Below the pieces are notes generated by a model, which had not been told where the DNA came from, searched no databases, and was given only the letters and a program-made list of their open reading frames with translations. This document shows, in pieces, positions 44,452 to 54,699 of a stretch of 64,000 nucleotides of DNA (position 1 is its first letter; the number at the start of each line of letters is the position of its first letter). The position numbers and the translations under genes were made by a program. Where the stretch lies: assembly GCA_030065615.1 (NCBI GenBank), contig JASJDR010000013.1, forward strand, positions 1 to 64,000. The letters run 5' to 3'. Source of the stretch: Xenococcus sp. MO_188.B8. Lineage in GTDB: Bacteria; Cyanobacteriota; Cyanobacteriia; Cyanobacteriales; Xenococcaceae.

Positions 44452-45981
44452 GTGACGGAAAAACTTCTGTTCTGGGGAATTTTAGTATTTTTGTTTGCCA
44501 CCCTGGGGATTGGGATGTGGGCAGCAAAACAAGTCAAAGGAGATAGTGAAAACTATCTTGTCGCTGGACGAGGGTTGGTTTTACCCCTGGCAGCAGCAAC
44601 ATTAATGGCACAGTCGGTAGATTCTAACGCTACCTTGGGCAATACAGATTTGGTGGCGGAATTTGGCTTCTGGGCTGGTGCATCTTTACCTATTGGGTTA
44701 GCGCTGTGCTTATTTTTAACCGCACTCTTTTTTGCCAAACCGATGAATCGTATGGGTTTAATTACCCTACCAGATTTTTATCGGGTTAAATACAATCGCC
44801 AAACCGAAGTAGTAGCATCGTTCCTGATGGTATTGAGTTTTTCTTTTCTCTTAGCTGGAAACTTAGTGGCGGGGGGTTACTTATTTCAAGCCTTCTTAGG
44901 TACAACTTACACGGCTGGGGTAATGCTGTTGGCAATTGTGGTCTTTATTTATACTGCCAGCGGTGGGTTGTTTGCCGTTGCCTATACCGATGCGATCCAA
45001 GTTGCGATCGCTTTTCTAGGTTCGATGGGATTACTGGCTTTTATGGCTTTTAACTTTGGCTTAGCTATACCTGCCGATACTGGACCTTTAGCTTTAGCAC
45101 AACTAACTGACCCGGCTGCTGGTGCAGCAATTAACTGGGCAACGTTATTGGCATTGGGATTGGGAGATATTGTGGCGATTGACTTTATGGCACGGATATT
45201 TGCCGCCGAAAATCCAGCAACTGCCCAAAGAGCTTGTTTAATCGGCAGCGCCGGAACTATAATCATCGGCGTTCCCTTTTCGTTGATAGCCCTCTCTACA
45301 CCCCAAATTCTCGCCGATGCAGGAATTACAGCCGATGGGCCAATTCTTTATGCTTTACTTAATGGCATTGTTCCTCCCTTAATCGGGTTGTTAGTGATTG
45401 TGGCAATTCTTTCCGCTTCTCTTTCTACCGCAGACGGAGCAATTCTTGGTACTTCTTCAGTTATTGCTCACAATATTATTGGTATCCGCCATGATGACCA
45501 TAATGCAGCAGGAGACAGATTGTTATTATTGACCCGCGTCATGGCTTTTGTAATCACAATGTTAGGTGTTTTATTTGCCTTAAAAGTACCGCAAACTGGA
45601 GTTTTATTACTATTAGCTTTCGATTTGGGGTTTGCAGGTCTTTTAGTGCCTCTGGCTGGAGGACTTTACTGGTCAAAAGCAACTTGGCAAGGTGCGCTTT
45701 CTTGTATTATTCTTGGTTCTCTAACTAGACTAATATTATTTATTTTGATGCCAACTACATTTGGTATTGACAACACTCTTCTATATATTCCTAATAGCAT
45801 TTTTACTGCAGATTTTGACGGCTTCCCTACTTTGATAAGTCCTTTAGTAGGATTAGCTGCATTTATTATTATTTCTAATATGACAGGAGGAAGTAAAATT
45901 ACTAGACAGAGAGTTCCATCTATAGAGCGAGAAAATCAACTCCAAGCTTCCTCACAAATTGAGTTTAAAGACCATGTTTAG
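44452..45981 (+). CDS. Sodium:solute symporter (SSS family)
   Basis: 509 residues, about 13 transmembrane segments. GTG start with CAGGAGA ten bases upstream. Family features: SENYLVAGRGLVLPLAAATL at the first helix pair, TLPDFYRVKYN, YTASGGLFAVAYTDAIQVAI (SSS signature region) and SASLSTADGAILGTSSV. The substrate is not predictable; the neighbouring catabolic genes hint at an organic solute. Confidence 0.85.
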   Translation: MTEKLLFWGILVFLFATLGIGMWAAKQVKGDSENYLVAGRGLVLPLAAATLMAQSVDSNATLGNTDLVAEFGFWAGASLPIGLALCLFLTALFFAKPMNRMGLITLPDFYRVKYNRQTEVVASFLMVLSFSFLLAGNLVAGGYLFQAFLGTTYTAGVMLLAIVVFIYTASGGLFAVAYTDAIQVAIAFLGSMGLLAFMAFNFGLAIPADTGPLALAQLTDPAAGAAINWATLLALGLGDIVAIDFMARIFAAENPATAQRACLIGSAGTIIIGVPFSLIALSTPQILADAGITADGPILYALLNGIVPPLIGLLVIVAILSASLSTADGAILGTSSVIAHNIIGIRHDDHNAAGDRLLLLTRVMAFVITMLGVLFALKVPQTGVLLLLAFDLGFAGLLVPLAGGLYWSKATWQGALSCIILGSLTRLILFILMPTTFGIDNTLLYIPNSIFTADFDGFPTLISPLVGLAAFIIISNMTGGSKITRQRVPSIERENQLQASSQIEFKDHV

Positions 45982-46064
45982 CATTAAAAGTTGATAATTT
46001 TCACTAACAATAGAATTTAAGATACTGGCGAGAACTAGTGCCGCTGGGCGGAAGTCAAGAGTCA

Positions 46065-46115
46065 GTACAGACGTTGCCCTAAAGGATTAGCTTCGCGTCC
46101 ATGCAACGTCTGTAC
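46065..46115. repeat. Palindrome with a 25-base insert in its loop
   Basis: GTACAGACGTTGC (46065-46077) and GCAACGTCTGTAC (46103-46115) are perfect 13-base arms. The loop holds CCTAAAGGATTAGCTTCGCG and TCCAT, which shares CCTAAAGGAT and GCTTCGCGTC with repeats at 11379-11412. One repeat appears to have entered another. Confidence 0.7.
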
Positions 46116-46338
46116 AAAAGTCAAAAGTCTTTTAGCACAAAGGTTTCAAGCTTTTTGAATGGGTGTTGTATTTACGCCCAAGTTCACTAGAGTAATCCAA
46201 ATCTTCCGATTCGGTCATCATTCAAATGTTCTGGCAAGATTCCTTTTCCTAGAGAGCCGGTTCAGTAGAAGTACTTGACCTAACACGCAAGACCTGACTG
46301 TTGTCAAACCAAGGTTACTAATCAGAAATTTTTGGGTT

Positions 46339-46439
46339 ATACCAATTTGAATAAAGAATACAGCAGATAATGTAGGGGTTTAGCAGTGCCAAACCCCTAC
46401 CTAAATTGTATGTGTTGCCAACATTATTTAATTTGGTAT
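46339..46439. repeat. MITE-like palindromic element
   Basis: Imperfect ends ATACCAATTTGAATAA and ATTATTTAATTTGGTAT surround a strong internal hairpin (GTAGGGGTTT / AAACCCCTAC). No coding capacity. Confidence 0.6.
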
Positions 46440-46560
46440 TACGTTTTTGTGTGATCGCTAATAATCATACCTAAATTATTTATATAGCATAGGCGATTTA
46501 TCGCAATTCATATACTTTAGTTTTTGCCAATATATATTAGTGGACTGACTCTCTAGAGCG

Positions 46561-46728
46561 TCGATTCAGTATTTATAAATTACTAGTTAGGTGAGAGGGG
46601 GGAGTGTGAGAAGAAAGGAAGAAAGAGAAGGCAAAAAGCTTAACTTATCTTGATTCTCCCCACACCTCCGTTGCCCCCACACTTCCCTATCCCTCCCAAT
46701 TAATGATTGCTCTTGATTACTGAATCGA
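46561..46728. repeat. Inverted-repeat element of 168 bases
   Basis: TCGATTCAGTA (46561-46571) and TACTGAATCGA (46718-46728) are perfect 11-base ends. The interior is strand-biased: purine-rich (GTGAGAGGGGGGAGTGTGAG) in its first half and pyrimidine-rich (CTCCCCACACCTCC) in its second, so the two halves can pair. Confidence 0.6.
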
Positions 46729-47109
46729 TGTCCTAGGGAACTTTAGAAATCATTCGGTAAGTATCTGGACAAAATTAATTGTATTTAAACATTTTAGGGG
46801 ATCGTAGCTCGGGGCTTTGGAACATTTTTTAGATCCGTTAGTCCCTTATTTTCGTTTGTTTTACATATTTATTTAAAGATATAAAATCCTGAAAAGAAAT
46901 TTGCTTAATTTTTTAAAATTAGAAGTTAAAATTGACGAGCGATTTTACGCAATACTTCTTGAATTAGCCTTTTTACTAATAAGTACCTAGGCAAAATTGT
47001 TGACAAATTTTGTTCCCCTCGCACCTGATCTCAAGTCCGCTTGAATAGTTATCAATCAAGGTTGATGGGCTCGTCAATTTATTTGGCATAGCTACTTACT
47101 TTCTGGTCT

Positions 47110-49755
47110 ATGAAATATCCACATCTAAGAAAAATTATTTCAATCGTAATATTAATTTTACTAGGATTTTTATCGAGCTTATTCATGGAAAATCTAAGTG
47201 TTAATTCGGTTAGGGCTCAAGTAGCTTATCAAAGTAATATTGAAATTGCTATGGAGCAAAATGACATTCTTAGTTTAGAAAGAAAAGGTCAAAAATTCTA
47301 TCATCAAGGTAATTATCAAGATGCAATTCAATGGTGGCAAAAAGCCCAAGAAACTTATCAAAGTCAGGGCGCTACGCTCTTAGAAGCTAGAGTTTTAGGT
47401 AATTTGGGATTAGCTTATTATCAAATGGGTAATTGGCAAGAAGCAAACTTGAAGATTGAAGCTGCTTATAATTTGCTAGTCAATCAAGACAGTGCAGATG
47501 CTAATCGAGTTTTAGCCCAAATTCTTAATAATCAGGGTATTTTACAATTAGCGTCAGGAGAGGCCGCAAAAGCGATCGCCAACTGGCAAATCGCTAGCGA
47601 ATTATACGATAATCTTGATCATGAAACAGGTTTTATTCGCTCAACTCTTAATCAAGCTAATGGCTTGAAAAGTTTAGGATTTTATAATCGGGCTTTAAAA
47701 ATTCTGTCAGAGGTGGCCACTAGACTAGAAAAGCAGCCTGATTCCTGGCTTAAATCGATGGGATTGCGTAATTATGGCGATTTACTTCGTTTATCGGGGG
47801 ATTTGTCCCAAGCAAAATCAATTTTAGCAAGAAGTTTAGCGATCGCAGAATCATTAGATTTCCCCCAGGAGCGAGTGAAAACTTTACTAGCTTTGGGTAA
47901 ACTGGCACTGGCACAATCTAATTACTCAGACAAGATTGGCAAAGAACAAGCATTGGAATTGTATCAACAAGCTCTTAAGCTCTGCCAAGTTAGCGGAAAT
48001 TGTTTGGCAACTGAAATTCCTTCACAAATTAATTTAGCTCAGTTTAATTTATTATTAAATACTAAATATTGGTGGCGAGCCGATCTTTTGATTCCTGAAA
48101 TTAAAGAAGATTTTAATTACATAGTTAGTCGCCGAGATTTTATTCACAAAAAGATTAGTTTTGCCTATAGTTTACTCAAGCTTTATCGAAGAGCAATTCA
48201 TAGTGACCGACAACTCAAAAATATTTCTTCATTATCAGAGATTGAGCTCATGGTTACAGATGCGATCACCTCAGCCCGAACTGTACAAGATGCTAGATTA
48301 GAATCCTATGGCTTAGGGTTACAAGGTCAAATCAAGGAAGAATTACAAGAATGGCAGTTGGCTAGTGATTTGACCAAAACAGCTTTAAAAATTGCGCAAG
48401 TGATCGATGCTCCAGAAATTAGTTATCTCTGGGAATGGCAACTGGCGAGAATCAATCGAGCATTGGGCAATCGACCGACGGCGATCGCTCATTATGAACA
48501 ATCCATTAGTCTGCTCGAATCTTTGAGTCAAGATTTAGTCACCATCGATCCCAATATTCAATATTCTTTCCGGGAGACGGTAGAACCAGTTTACCGACAA
48601 TCTTTAGACTTATTACTAACCTCTGACACTGGGCAGCCTATAAGTCAATTTAACCTTAAAAAAGCGATCAATACTATCGAATCTTTGCAATTAGCAGAGT
48701 TACATAATTTTTTCCGTAAAGCTTGTTTAAACGCTCATCCAGTGGAAATTGATAGTATAGATCGTCATGCTGCTGCTATTTATACGATTATCTTACGCGA
48801 TCGCTTAGAAGTAATCGTTAGTTTACCAAAACAGCCTTTAATTCACTACTCAACTAATATTAAGCGATCACAACTTGAAGAAGTTGTCGATGAACTACGT
48901 TATGGCATTGTGATTCGCAGTCGCCGAGATTATTATCAATCAGCAGCCCAGCTCTATGATTATATAATTCGCCCAGTAATTCAAGATTTACAGCAAAATC
49001 AGATCAATACTCTGGTCTTTGTATCTGATGGCGTGTTACGGAATATTCCTTTAGCAACTTTATATGATGGAGAACATTACCTAATTGAAAACTATAATGT
49101 AGTCCTCAACCCCGGATTGCAACTATTGGAACCGCGCTCTCTAACGGAAGTATCCCTCAGTAGTTTAGCATTAGGCATAACTCAAGAAAGACAAGGCTTT
49201 GAGGCTTTAGATTTTGTTGATTTGGAGTTAGCAGAAATTCAAAATTTAGTTGACAGCATAGTATTAGTTGATGACGAATTTACGACTAGTTCCTTTAGGG
49301 AAGAAATTAAAGTTTCTGACTATCCCATAGTTCATATTGCCACTCATGGTCAATTTAGCTCTTCCTTAGAAAATACTTTTTTATTAGCCTGGGATAATAG
49401 AATTAAAATCAATCAACTCAATACAATTTTACAATCTAGGACTTTGTCTGAAGAACAGGCGCTAGAACTATTGGTATTGAGTGCTTGCGAAACTGCGGCA
49501 GGCGACAAATGGGCAGCTTTAGGCTTAGCAGGAATGGCAGTCAGAGCAGGGGCTAAAAGTACAATTGCTACTTTATGGTCAGTTAATGATCAAGCAACAG
49601 CTTCATTAATGAGTCAATTTTACGAAGAATTAGTTATTAATCACCAAGAAAAGTCGCAAGCCATCCGAGAAGCTCAGCTAGCTTTATTAAAAAACCCTCG
49701 ATACCAACATCCCTTTTATTGGGCTCCCTATGTATTAGTGGGAAATTGGCTTTAG
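47110..49755 (+). CDS. Secreted TPR-CHAT protein
   Basis: 881 residues. The N-terminus is a signal peptide or anchor (about 10-27, probable cleavage near VRAQV). TPR repeats fill about 45-480 (GQKFYHQGNYQDAIQWWQKA; ARVLGNLGLAYYQMGNWQEA). The C-terminal CHAT domain (about 560-881) has the caspase-like dyad His746 (HIATHGQFSS) and Cys793 (VLSACETAAG). The family is very common in cyanobacteria; secreted members are of unknown substrate. It is 214 bases before the next TPR-CHAT gene and may be separately expressed. Confidence 0.87.
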   Translation: MKYPHLRKIISIVILILLGFLSSLFMENLSVNSVRAQVAYQSNIEIAMEQNDILSLERKGQKFYHQGNYQDAIQWWQKAQETYQSQGATLLEARVLGNLGLAYYQMGNWQEANLKIEAAYNLLVNQDSADANRVLAQILNNQGILQLASGEAAKAIANWQIASELYDNLDHETGFIRSTLNQANGLKSLGFYNRALKILSEVATRLEKQPDSWLKSMGLRNYGDLLRLSGDLSQAKSILARSLAIAESLDFPQERVKTLLALGKLALAQSNYSDKIGKEQALELYQQALKLCQVSGNCLATEIPSQINLAQFNLLLNTKYWWRADLLIPEIKEDFNYIVSRRDFIHKKISFAYSLLKLYRRAIHSDRQLKNISSLSEIELMVTDAITSARTVQDARLESYGLGLQGQIKEELQEWQLASDLTKTALKIAQVIDAPEISYLWEWQLARINRALGNRPTAIAHYEQSISLLESLSQDLVTIDPNIQYSFRETVEPVYRQSLDLLLTSDTGQPISQFNLKKAINTIESLQLAELHNFFRKACLNAHPVEIDSIDRHAAAIYTIILRDRLEVIVSLPKQPLIHYSTNIKRSQLEEVVDELRYGIVIRSRRDYYQSAAQLYDYIIRPVIQDLQQNQINTLVFVSDGVLRNIPLATLYDGEHYLIENYNVVLNPGLQLLEPRSLTEVSLSSLALGITQERQGFEALDFVDLELAEIQNLVDSIVLVDDEFTTSSFREEIKVSDYPIVHIATHGQFSSSLENTFLLAWDNRIKINQLNTILQSRTLSEEQALELLVLSACETAAGDKWAALGLAGMAVRAGAKSTIATLWSVNDQATASLMSQFYEELVINHQEKSQAIREAQLALLKNPRYQHPFYWAPYVLVGNWL

Positions 49756-49969
49756 GTAGAAATCACTTAAACAAGTTTTAATCCTCAAGTTACAAACGCG
49801 ATCGCTAGCTGAGGAAACCTATCTATAGGTACAAAACAGCGATCGCCGTAACGAAGATTAAATGGTGTTAGTCAGCTTAGACGCGATCGCCACAGAACAA
49901 TGTTGTGTTTGGCTCTTCTGATCGCAGGGCGATTGCTCGCCATGTGTATATGCCTTATGTCTTGCAAAA

Positions 49970-52933
49970 ATGTTGATATATGTAAAGGTACCCCTAGATT
50001 GGGCAACCACTCAAAATAATCTGGCAATTGCCTACCGTGAGAGAATCGCAGGGGACAGAAGGGAGAATCTGGAAAATGCCATCGCCTGTTACGAGTTAGC
50101 ATTACAAGAAAGGCGACAAGATAAGGTACCTCTAGAGTGGGCAGCCACTCAAAATAATCTGGGAATTGCCTACCGTGAGAGAATCGCAGGGGACAGAAGG
50201 GAGAATCTAGAAAGAGCGATCGCCTGTTACGAGTTAGCTTTACTAGAATGGCGACAAGATAAGGTACCCCTATATTGGGCAATGACTAAACATAATCTGG
50301 GTGAACCCTACAGAAACAGAATCGCAGGGGACAGAAGGGAGAATCTGGAAAAAGCGATCTCCTGTTACGAGTTAGCTTTACAAGAAAGGCGACAAGATAA
50401 GGTACCCCTAGATTGGGCAGCCACTCAAAATAATCTGGGAAATGTGTACCGTGAGAGAATCGCAGGGGACAGAAGGGAGAATCTGGAAAGAGCGATCTCC
50501 TGTTACGAGTTAGCTTTGCAAGCAAGGCGACAAGATGAGGTACCCCTAGAGTGGGCAATGACTCACAATAATCTGGGAAATGCTTACCGTGAGAGAATTG
50601 CAGGGGACAGAAGGGAGAATCTGGAAAGAGCGATCTCCTGTTACGAGTTAGCTTTACAAGAAAGGCGACAAGATAAGGTACCCCTAGATTGGGCAATGAC
50701 TCACAATAATCTGGGAAATGCCTACAGTGAGAGAATCGAAGGGGACAAGGGTGAGAATCTGGAAAGAGCGATCGCCTGTTATGAGTTGGCATTACAAGAA
50801 TGGCGACAAGATAAGGTACCCCTAGATTGGGCAACCATTCAAAATAATCTGGGTGAAGCCTACAGAAACAGAACCGAAGGGGAGAGAAGGGAGAATCTTG
50901 AAAAAGCGATCGCCTGTTACGAATTGGTCTTACAAGAAAGGCGACAAGATAACGTCCCCCTAGATTGGGCAGCCACTCAAAATAATCTGGGAATTGCGTA
51001 CTTTTACAGAATTAAAGGGGAGAGAAGGGAGAATCTGGAAAATGCCATTGACTGCTATGAGTTGGCATTACAGGAAAGGCGACAAGATAACGTCCCCTTA
51101 GATTGGGCAGCCACTCAAAATAATCTGGGTCTTGCTTACAGTGACCGCATCCGAGGCGAGAAAGCTGAGAATCTGGAACGGGTGATCGCTTGTTACCAAG
51201 AGGCTCTAAAAGTCAGAACTCGCAAAGCCTTTCCCCAAAACCACGCCGAAACTTTATTGAACTTGGGTACTACTCACCAAAGGTCAAAACAGTTCGCCTC
51301 AGCTTACAATACCTTTGAATCTGCCATTGATACCGTAGAATCTTTGCGGGAGGGAATAGTTTCTGGAGAAGAAACCAAACGCAAACAGGCAGAAGAATGG
51401 AACAAACTTTATAGCCAGATGGTAGAAGTTTGCCTGGAATTGAGTAAGACTACGGAAGCGATTGAATATGTTGAACGTAGCAAAACCCGCAATTTAGTTG
51501 AACAAATTCTCAACCGCGACCTGAAAACTATCTTTCCCGCAGAAGTTGCCACTCAGCTAGAAAAATACAGGGATGACATAGCCGAAAGACAATATCAAAT
51601 CCAGTATGGCAAAGCAGAAAATCTAACAGCCCTAGAACAACATCTCCAACAGTTGCGACAGCAGCGCAACGAATTGCAAAACCGCTACTTACCCGTTGGG
51701 TATAGTTTTAAATTTGACTCATTCCAAGCTACTTTGGATGATCGTACAGCCATTATCGAGTGGTATATTCTCAACGATAAAATTCTAGCGTTTATTGTTA
51801 AAACTCAAGGAGAAGTCACTGTTTGGCAATCCCAACCAAAAGACTTAAAAGCTTTTATTGATTTGGTAAGTCAATATTTGCAAAACTACTACAATCAAAA
51901 AGAAAAAGACCAGTGGCAGAATAGCTTAGGGGAAGAATTTAAAAAATTAGCCTCGATTCTGCACATTGATGAAATATTAACCCAGATTCCAAACCACTGC
52001 GATCAACTCATCTTAATTCCCCATCGCTTCCTGCACTTGTTACCCCTTCATGCACTCCCGGTAACAAATCAAGATTCTGAAAATTCGCCTTGTCTTCTAG
52101 ATTTATTTGCTAGTGGTTTAGGTTATGCACCCAGTTGTCAACTACTGCAACAGGTACAAAAGCGTAAACGTCCTAATTTTAAATCCCTGTTTGCGATTCA
52201 AAACCCAACAGAAGACTTATACCAAGATTATGAAAAAGATTTAGGAGCAGTCTCAGCGATCAAAAAACAATTTACTGACAAGGATATTTTAAAACAAGCC
52301 AATGCCAAAAAAACCAAAATCATCCATTATGATGAAAACACAAAACTTTTTACATTAAATGAAAAATTAGCTCAAGCTCACAATATATTTTTCTTTTGTC
52401 ACGGTTTCTTTAATCCTAATTCTTCTTTAGATTCTGGTTTACAGTTAGCCGATGCAAGCCTTTCCTTGGCAGATATCATTACTCACTTCAAGTTAAACAA
52501 ATGTCGCTTAGTCACTCTTGCTGCTTGCGAAACAGGTATTATTGATTCCAATAATGTGAGTGATGAATACATTGGCTTACCCTATGGTTTCCTCTTAGCT
52601 GGGAGCACAAATGTAGTTAGTAGTCTGTGGACTGTAAGTGCTACTGCTACTGCTTTATTGATGATTAAATTTTACGAAGAATTACAGACACAAAGTAGGA
52701 TCACAGTAGCTCTAAATACAACCCAACGCTGGTTAAGGGATACGACGACACAAGGATTTCAAACCTGGCTGAAGAACTCAAAACTAATAAATGAACTAGG
52801 TAGGGCTGAGCGAACGCAACTTAAAATAAGACTTAATCAATATTTTACTGATAAGAACTGCGGTTCAAACACCAAACCCTTTGAGTTACCTTTTTATTGG
52901 TCAGCTTTTTTTGTTACAGGTAAAGGAGTATGA
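49970..52933 (+). CDS. Cytoplasmic TPR-CHAT protease, first gene of a CATRA-like operon
   Basis: 987 residues without signal peptide. Nine TPR units of exactly 46 residues begin at residue 6 (KVPLDWATTQNNLA, then YRERIAGDRRENLE); a last diverged unit begins near 420. A coiled linker (about 520-600) follows, then the CHAT domain (about 650-985) with His811 (FFFCHGFF) and Cys853 (LAACETG). The first repeat starts almost at the initiator Met, and a stop lies 16 codons upstream in frame, so an N-terminal domain may have been lost. The next gene begins four bases after its stop. The role is probably a protease triggered by partner binding to the TPRs. Confidence 0.85.
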   Translation: MLIYVKVPLDWATTQNNLAIAYRERIAGDRRENLENAIACYELALQERRQDKVPLEWAATQNNLGIAYRERIAGDRRENLERAIACYELALLEWRQDKVPLYWAMTKHNLGEPYRNRIAGDRRENLEKAISCYELALQERRQDKVPLDWAATQNNLGNVYRERIAGDRRENLERAISCYELALQARRQDEVPLEWAMTHNNLGNAYRERIAGDRRENLERAISCYELALQERRQDKVPLDWAMTHNNLGNAYSERIEGDKGENLERAIACYELALQEWRQDKVPLDWATIQNNLGEAYRNRTEGERRENLEKAIACYELVLQERRQDNVPLDWAATQNNLGIAYFYRIKGERRENLENAIDCYELALQERRQDNVPLDWAATQNNLGLAYSDRIRGEKAENLERVIACYQEALKVRTRKAFPQNHAETLLNLGTTHQRSKQFASAYNTFESAIDTVESLREGIVSGEETKRKQAEEWNKLYSQMVEVCLELSKTTEAIEYVERSKTRNLVEQILNRDLKTIFPAEVATQLEKYRDDIAERQYQIQYGKAENLTALEQHLQQLRQQRNELQNRYLPVGYSFKFDSFQATLDDRTAIIEWYILNDKILAFIVKTQGEVTVWQSQPKDLKAFIDLVSQYLQNYYNQKEKDQWQNSLGEEFKKLASILHIDEILTQIPNHCDQLILIPHRFLHLLPLHALPVTNQDSENSPCLLDLFASGLGYAPSCQLLQQVQKRKRPNFKSLFAIQNPTEDLYQDYEKDLGAVSAIKKQFTDKDILKQANAKKTKIIHYDENTKLFTLNEKLAQAHNIFFFCHGFFNPNSSLDSGLQLADASLSLADIITHFKLNKCRLVTLAACETGIIDSNNVSDEYIGLPYGFLLAGSTNVVSSLWTVSATATALLMIKFYEELQTQSRITVALNTTQRWLRDTTTQGFQTWLKNSKLINELGRAERTQLKIRLNQYFTDKNCGSNTKPFELPFYWSAFFVTGKGV
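49985..51226 (+). repeat. Nine 138-base tandem repeats in the TPR-coding region
   Basis: Units start at 49985 and recur every 138 bases (50123, 50261, 50399 and so on). They are highly similar at DNA level, for example GAGAATCGCAGGGGACAGAA in several units, which indicates recent expansion or gene conversion. The similarity also opens long frames on the opposite strand. Confidence 0.92.
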
Positions 52934-52936
52934 TTA

Positions 52937-53314
52937 GTGTCAATTTACCAAAATAGCATTCAGGCTTTTATTCAAGTGATCGAATCTGAATCTAATTTGA
53001 TTTCCCATCAAGATTGGGTTGATTTGAATCAATTAGTTAGTGATCTTTCAGAAGATGCAGAGGAAATCTCAAAAATTATTGAAGATTGGTTAGAACTCAA
53101 TTCCCGTAATCAAATTCTCCAAGCTTACGAACGGCAACCGGAAGTAATCATTTCTTCATCCTCCATCGACTCGGATAAAAATTTAGGTCCAGGTAATACT
53201 AAATCTCCCACTAAACCCAATCAACCTAGCCAATCTGATAAAGAATTGTTAGATAATGCCATTAAAAAGAACTCGCCTTTGTTTAATTCCCCACCACCCA
53301 AACAGCAGCCGTGA
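52937..53314 (+). CDS. Small protein of the CATRA-like operon
   Basis: 125 residues, GTG start with AAAGGAG upstream. The N-terminal ~65 residues are helical and acidic (WVDLNQLVSDLSEDAEEISK, IIEDWLELNSRNQILQAYE). The rest is Ser/Pro/Asn-rich and probably disordered. Position, size and helical-then-disordered build fit the CATRA-associated small protein (CATASP) described for caspase/TPR conflict systems. It overlaps the next gene by four bases (GTGA), so translation is coupled. Confidence 0.65.
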   Translation: MSIYQNSIQAFIQVIESESNLISHQDWVDLNQLVSDLSEDAEEISKIIEDWLELNSRNQILQAYERQPEVIISSSSIDSDKNLGPGNTKSPTKPNQPSQSDKELLDNAIKKNSPLFNSPPPKQQP

Positions 53315-54699
53315 AGAATTTCACCATCAGCCTCTATGCTTTCCATCTGCGCCACACCCTCACTGATGCTCCCGATGAAGTTGACGCAGATGCTAATCTT
53401 TTATGGGAGAATCTAGCAAAACTGGGTGAAGCTTCACTTCCATTTCCTGATTTGAAAGAATTACGGTCAAAATTAATTTGTTATCAAAATGGCAATTACT
53501 ACCCCAAGGGGGAGCAAGGTAGACAAACCGAATGGTTAACAGATTCTGGCAGGGTAGATTTAGGGAGTATTTCTACAACAGAAGGTTTTAAAATCAACGC
53601 CAATATTCAGCCTTTTCTACTGAATGATACCTACGCGGCAGATCTCACTCTTTCCCCAGAATCACCCAACATATCCATTGATATACAGCAACTGCAACAT
53701 TTCCAGCCAGGTTTTTTACTACCATCTAAAATTCAAGCATCTTTAGGACAAACTTTATGGATTTATGGGGAAGTAGATGCAAATGAAAACTGTCAAGAAC
53801 TTGCTAACAAATATTCAGTTGCATTGCTTGCAGGAACAAACTTAAATCCTGTTTTAGTGAATTATGGCGAAATTTTTGGTAGTTTACTATTTGAATACCA
53901 AGCGACTGACCCTAACGAACCTCAAAACTTGACTAAAAAATCTCATATTTTGATATACCTGAATAATAGTCAAGCTCAAAAACCAGAATTAGAAGATAAA
54001 GCCTATGACTGGCTATTAAATTTACTTTGTTGTCGTCATAAAATACTCTATATTTATCAGCAAGCTTGCGATCGCTACCCAGAAGCAAGAGGCATTTATA
54101 GCTATTTAGAAAAAAAGATAAAAGAATTTCCCAATTTGATAGCTGACTCCCAGGTACAGCTACCAAAACTCAAAGAATTACTAGCAGAAATGCCACAAAA
54201 AAGCCTTGACTATGCTCGTTGTCTACAAGACTTAGAATCACACCACACAGCTATTACTACAAATATCAGTAATTACAAAACGTGTTTAGAACAAATTACC
54301 GCGATAGGGGGAGATAGCCCCAAATTATGGCAAGATTTTCTAAATCGCGCCGAAAACCAATGGCAGGAACAAATAAAAACCTATCTCAAATATCTTACCC
54401 CTGGTCAAAACCTTTTTGAACAGATGATTGGCACAATTCGCGGCATAGTAGAGGTAGAACAAGCCAAACGCGATCAACGTTTAGAAAGAACAGTTCAGAT
54501 AATTGGTACTGGTCTAGCTGTGGGCGCACTTGTTGCTTCTAGCTCCCCTAATTCTCTTCGGGAGAAACCTATTCTCCCTCCCTTTGCTTCTAATACCCTT
54601 CATCCTTTTTTCTTCTCTTTTCTAGTAAGCTTTAGTGCCGCCGTAATAGCTGGGATAATAGCTGGATTTTTAGGTTGGTTATGGACTCGAGGGAAATAG
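53311..54699 (+). CDS. CATRA-like two-TM protein
   Basis: 462 residues. The N-terminal ~160 residues form a globular domain starting ISLYAFHLRHTLTDAPDEVD and including FLLNDTYAADLTLSPE and IQASLGQTLWIYGEV. The middle is helical, probably coiled coil (about 255-390). Two membrane segments end the protein (VQIIGTGLAVGALVASS and FSAAVIAGIIAGFLGWLWTR). Domain order and neighbours fit the CATRA-N/CATRA-C proteins that co-occur with caspase or CHAT-TPR genes in predicted conflict systems. I infer a membrane effector released or opened after cleavage by the upstream protease. Confidence 0.65.
   Translation: MKNFTISLYAFHLRHTLTDAPDEVDADANLLWENLAKLGEASLPFPDLKELRSKLICYQNGNYYPKGEQGRQTEWLTDSGRVDLGSISTTEGFKINANIQPFLLNDTYAADLTLSPESPNISIDIQQLQHFQPGFLLPSKIQASLGQTLWIYGEVDANENCQELANKYSVALLAGTNLNPVLVNYGEIFGSLLFEYQATDPNEPQNLTKKSHILIYLNNSQAQKPELEDKAYDWLLNLLCCRHKILYIYQQACDRYPEARGIYSYLEKKIKEFPNLIADSQVQLPKLKELLAEMPQKSLDYARCLQDLESHHTAITTNISNYKTCLEQITAIGGDSPKLWQDFLNRAENQWQEQIKTYLKYLTPGQNLFEQMIGTIRGIVEVEQAKRDQRLERTVQIIGTGLAVGALVASSSPNSLREKPILPPFASNTLHPFFFSFLVSFSAAVIAGIIAGFLGWLWTRGK

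Larger units (their letters stand above)
45982..47109. other. Long intergenic region with three palindromic elements
   Basis: Holds elements at 46065-46115, 46339-46439 and 46561-46728. No gene is seen. The last ~350 bases before 47110 show nothing recognisable. Confidence 0.55.

Noticed and set aside
49872-50834. Two long minus-strand frames opposite the TPR-CHAT gene
   Set aside because: They arise because the 138-base repeat lacks stops on the other strand; they only translate the antisense of the TPR units.
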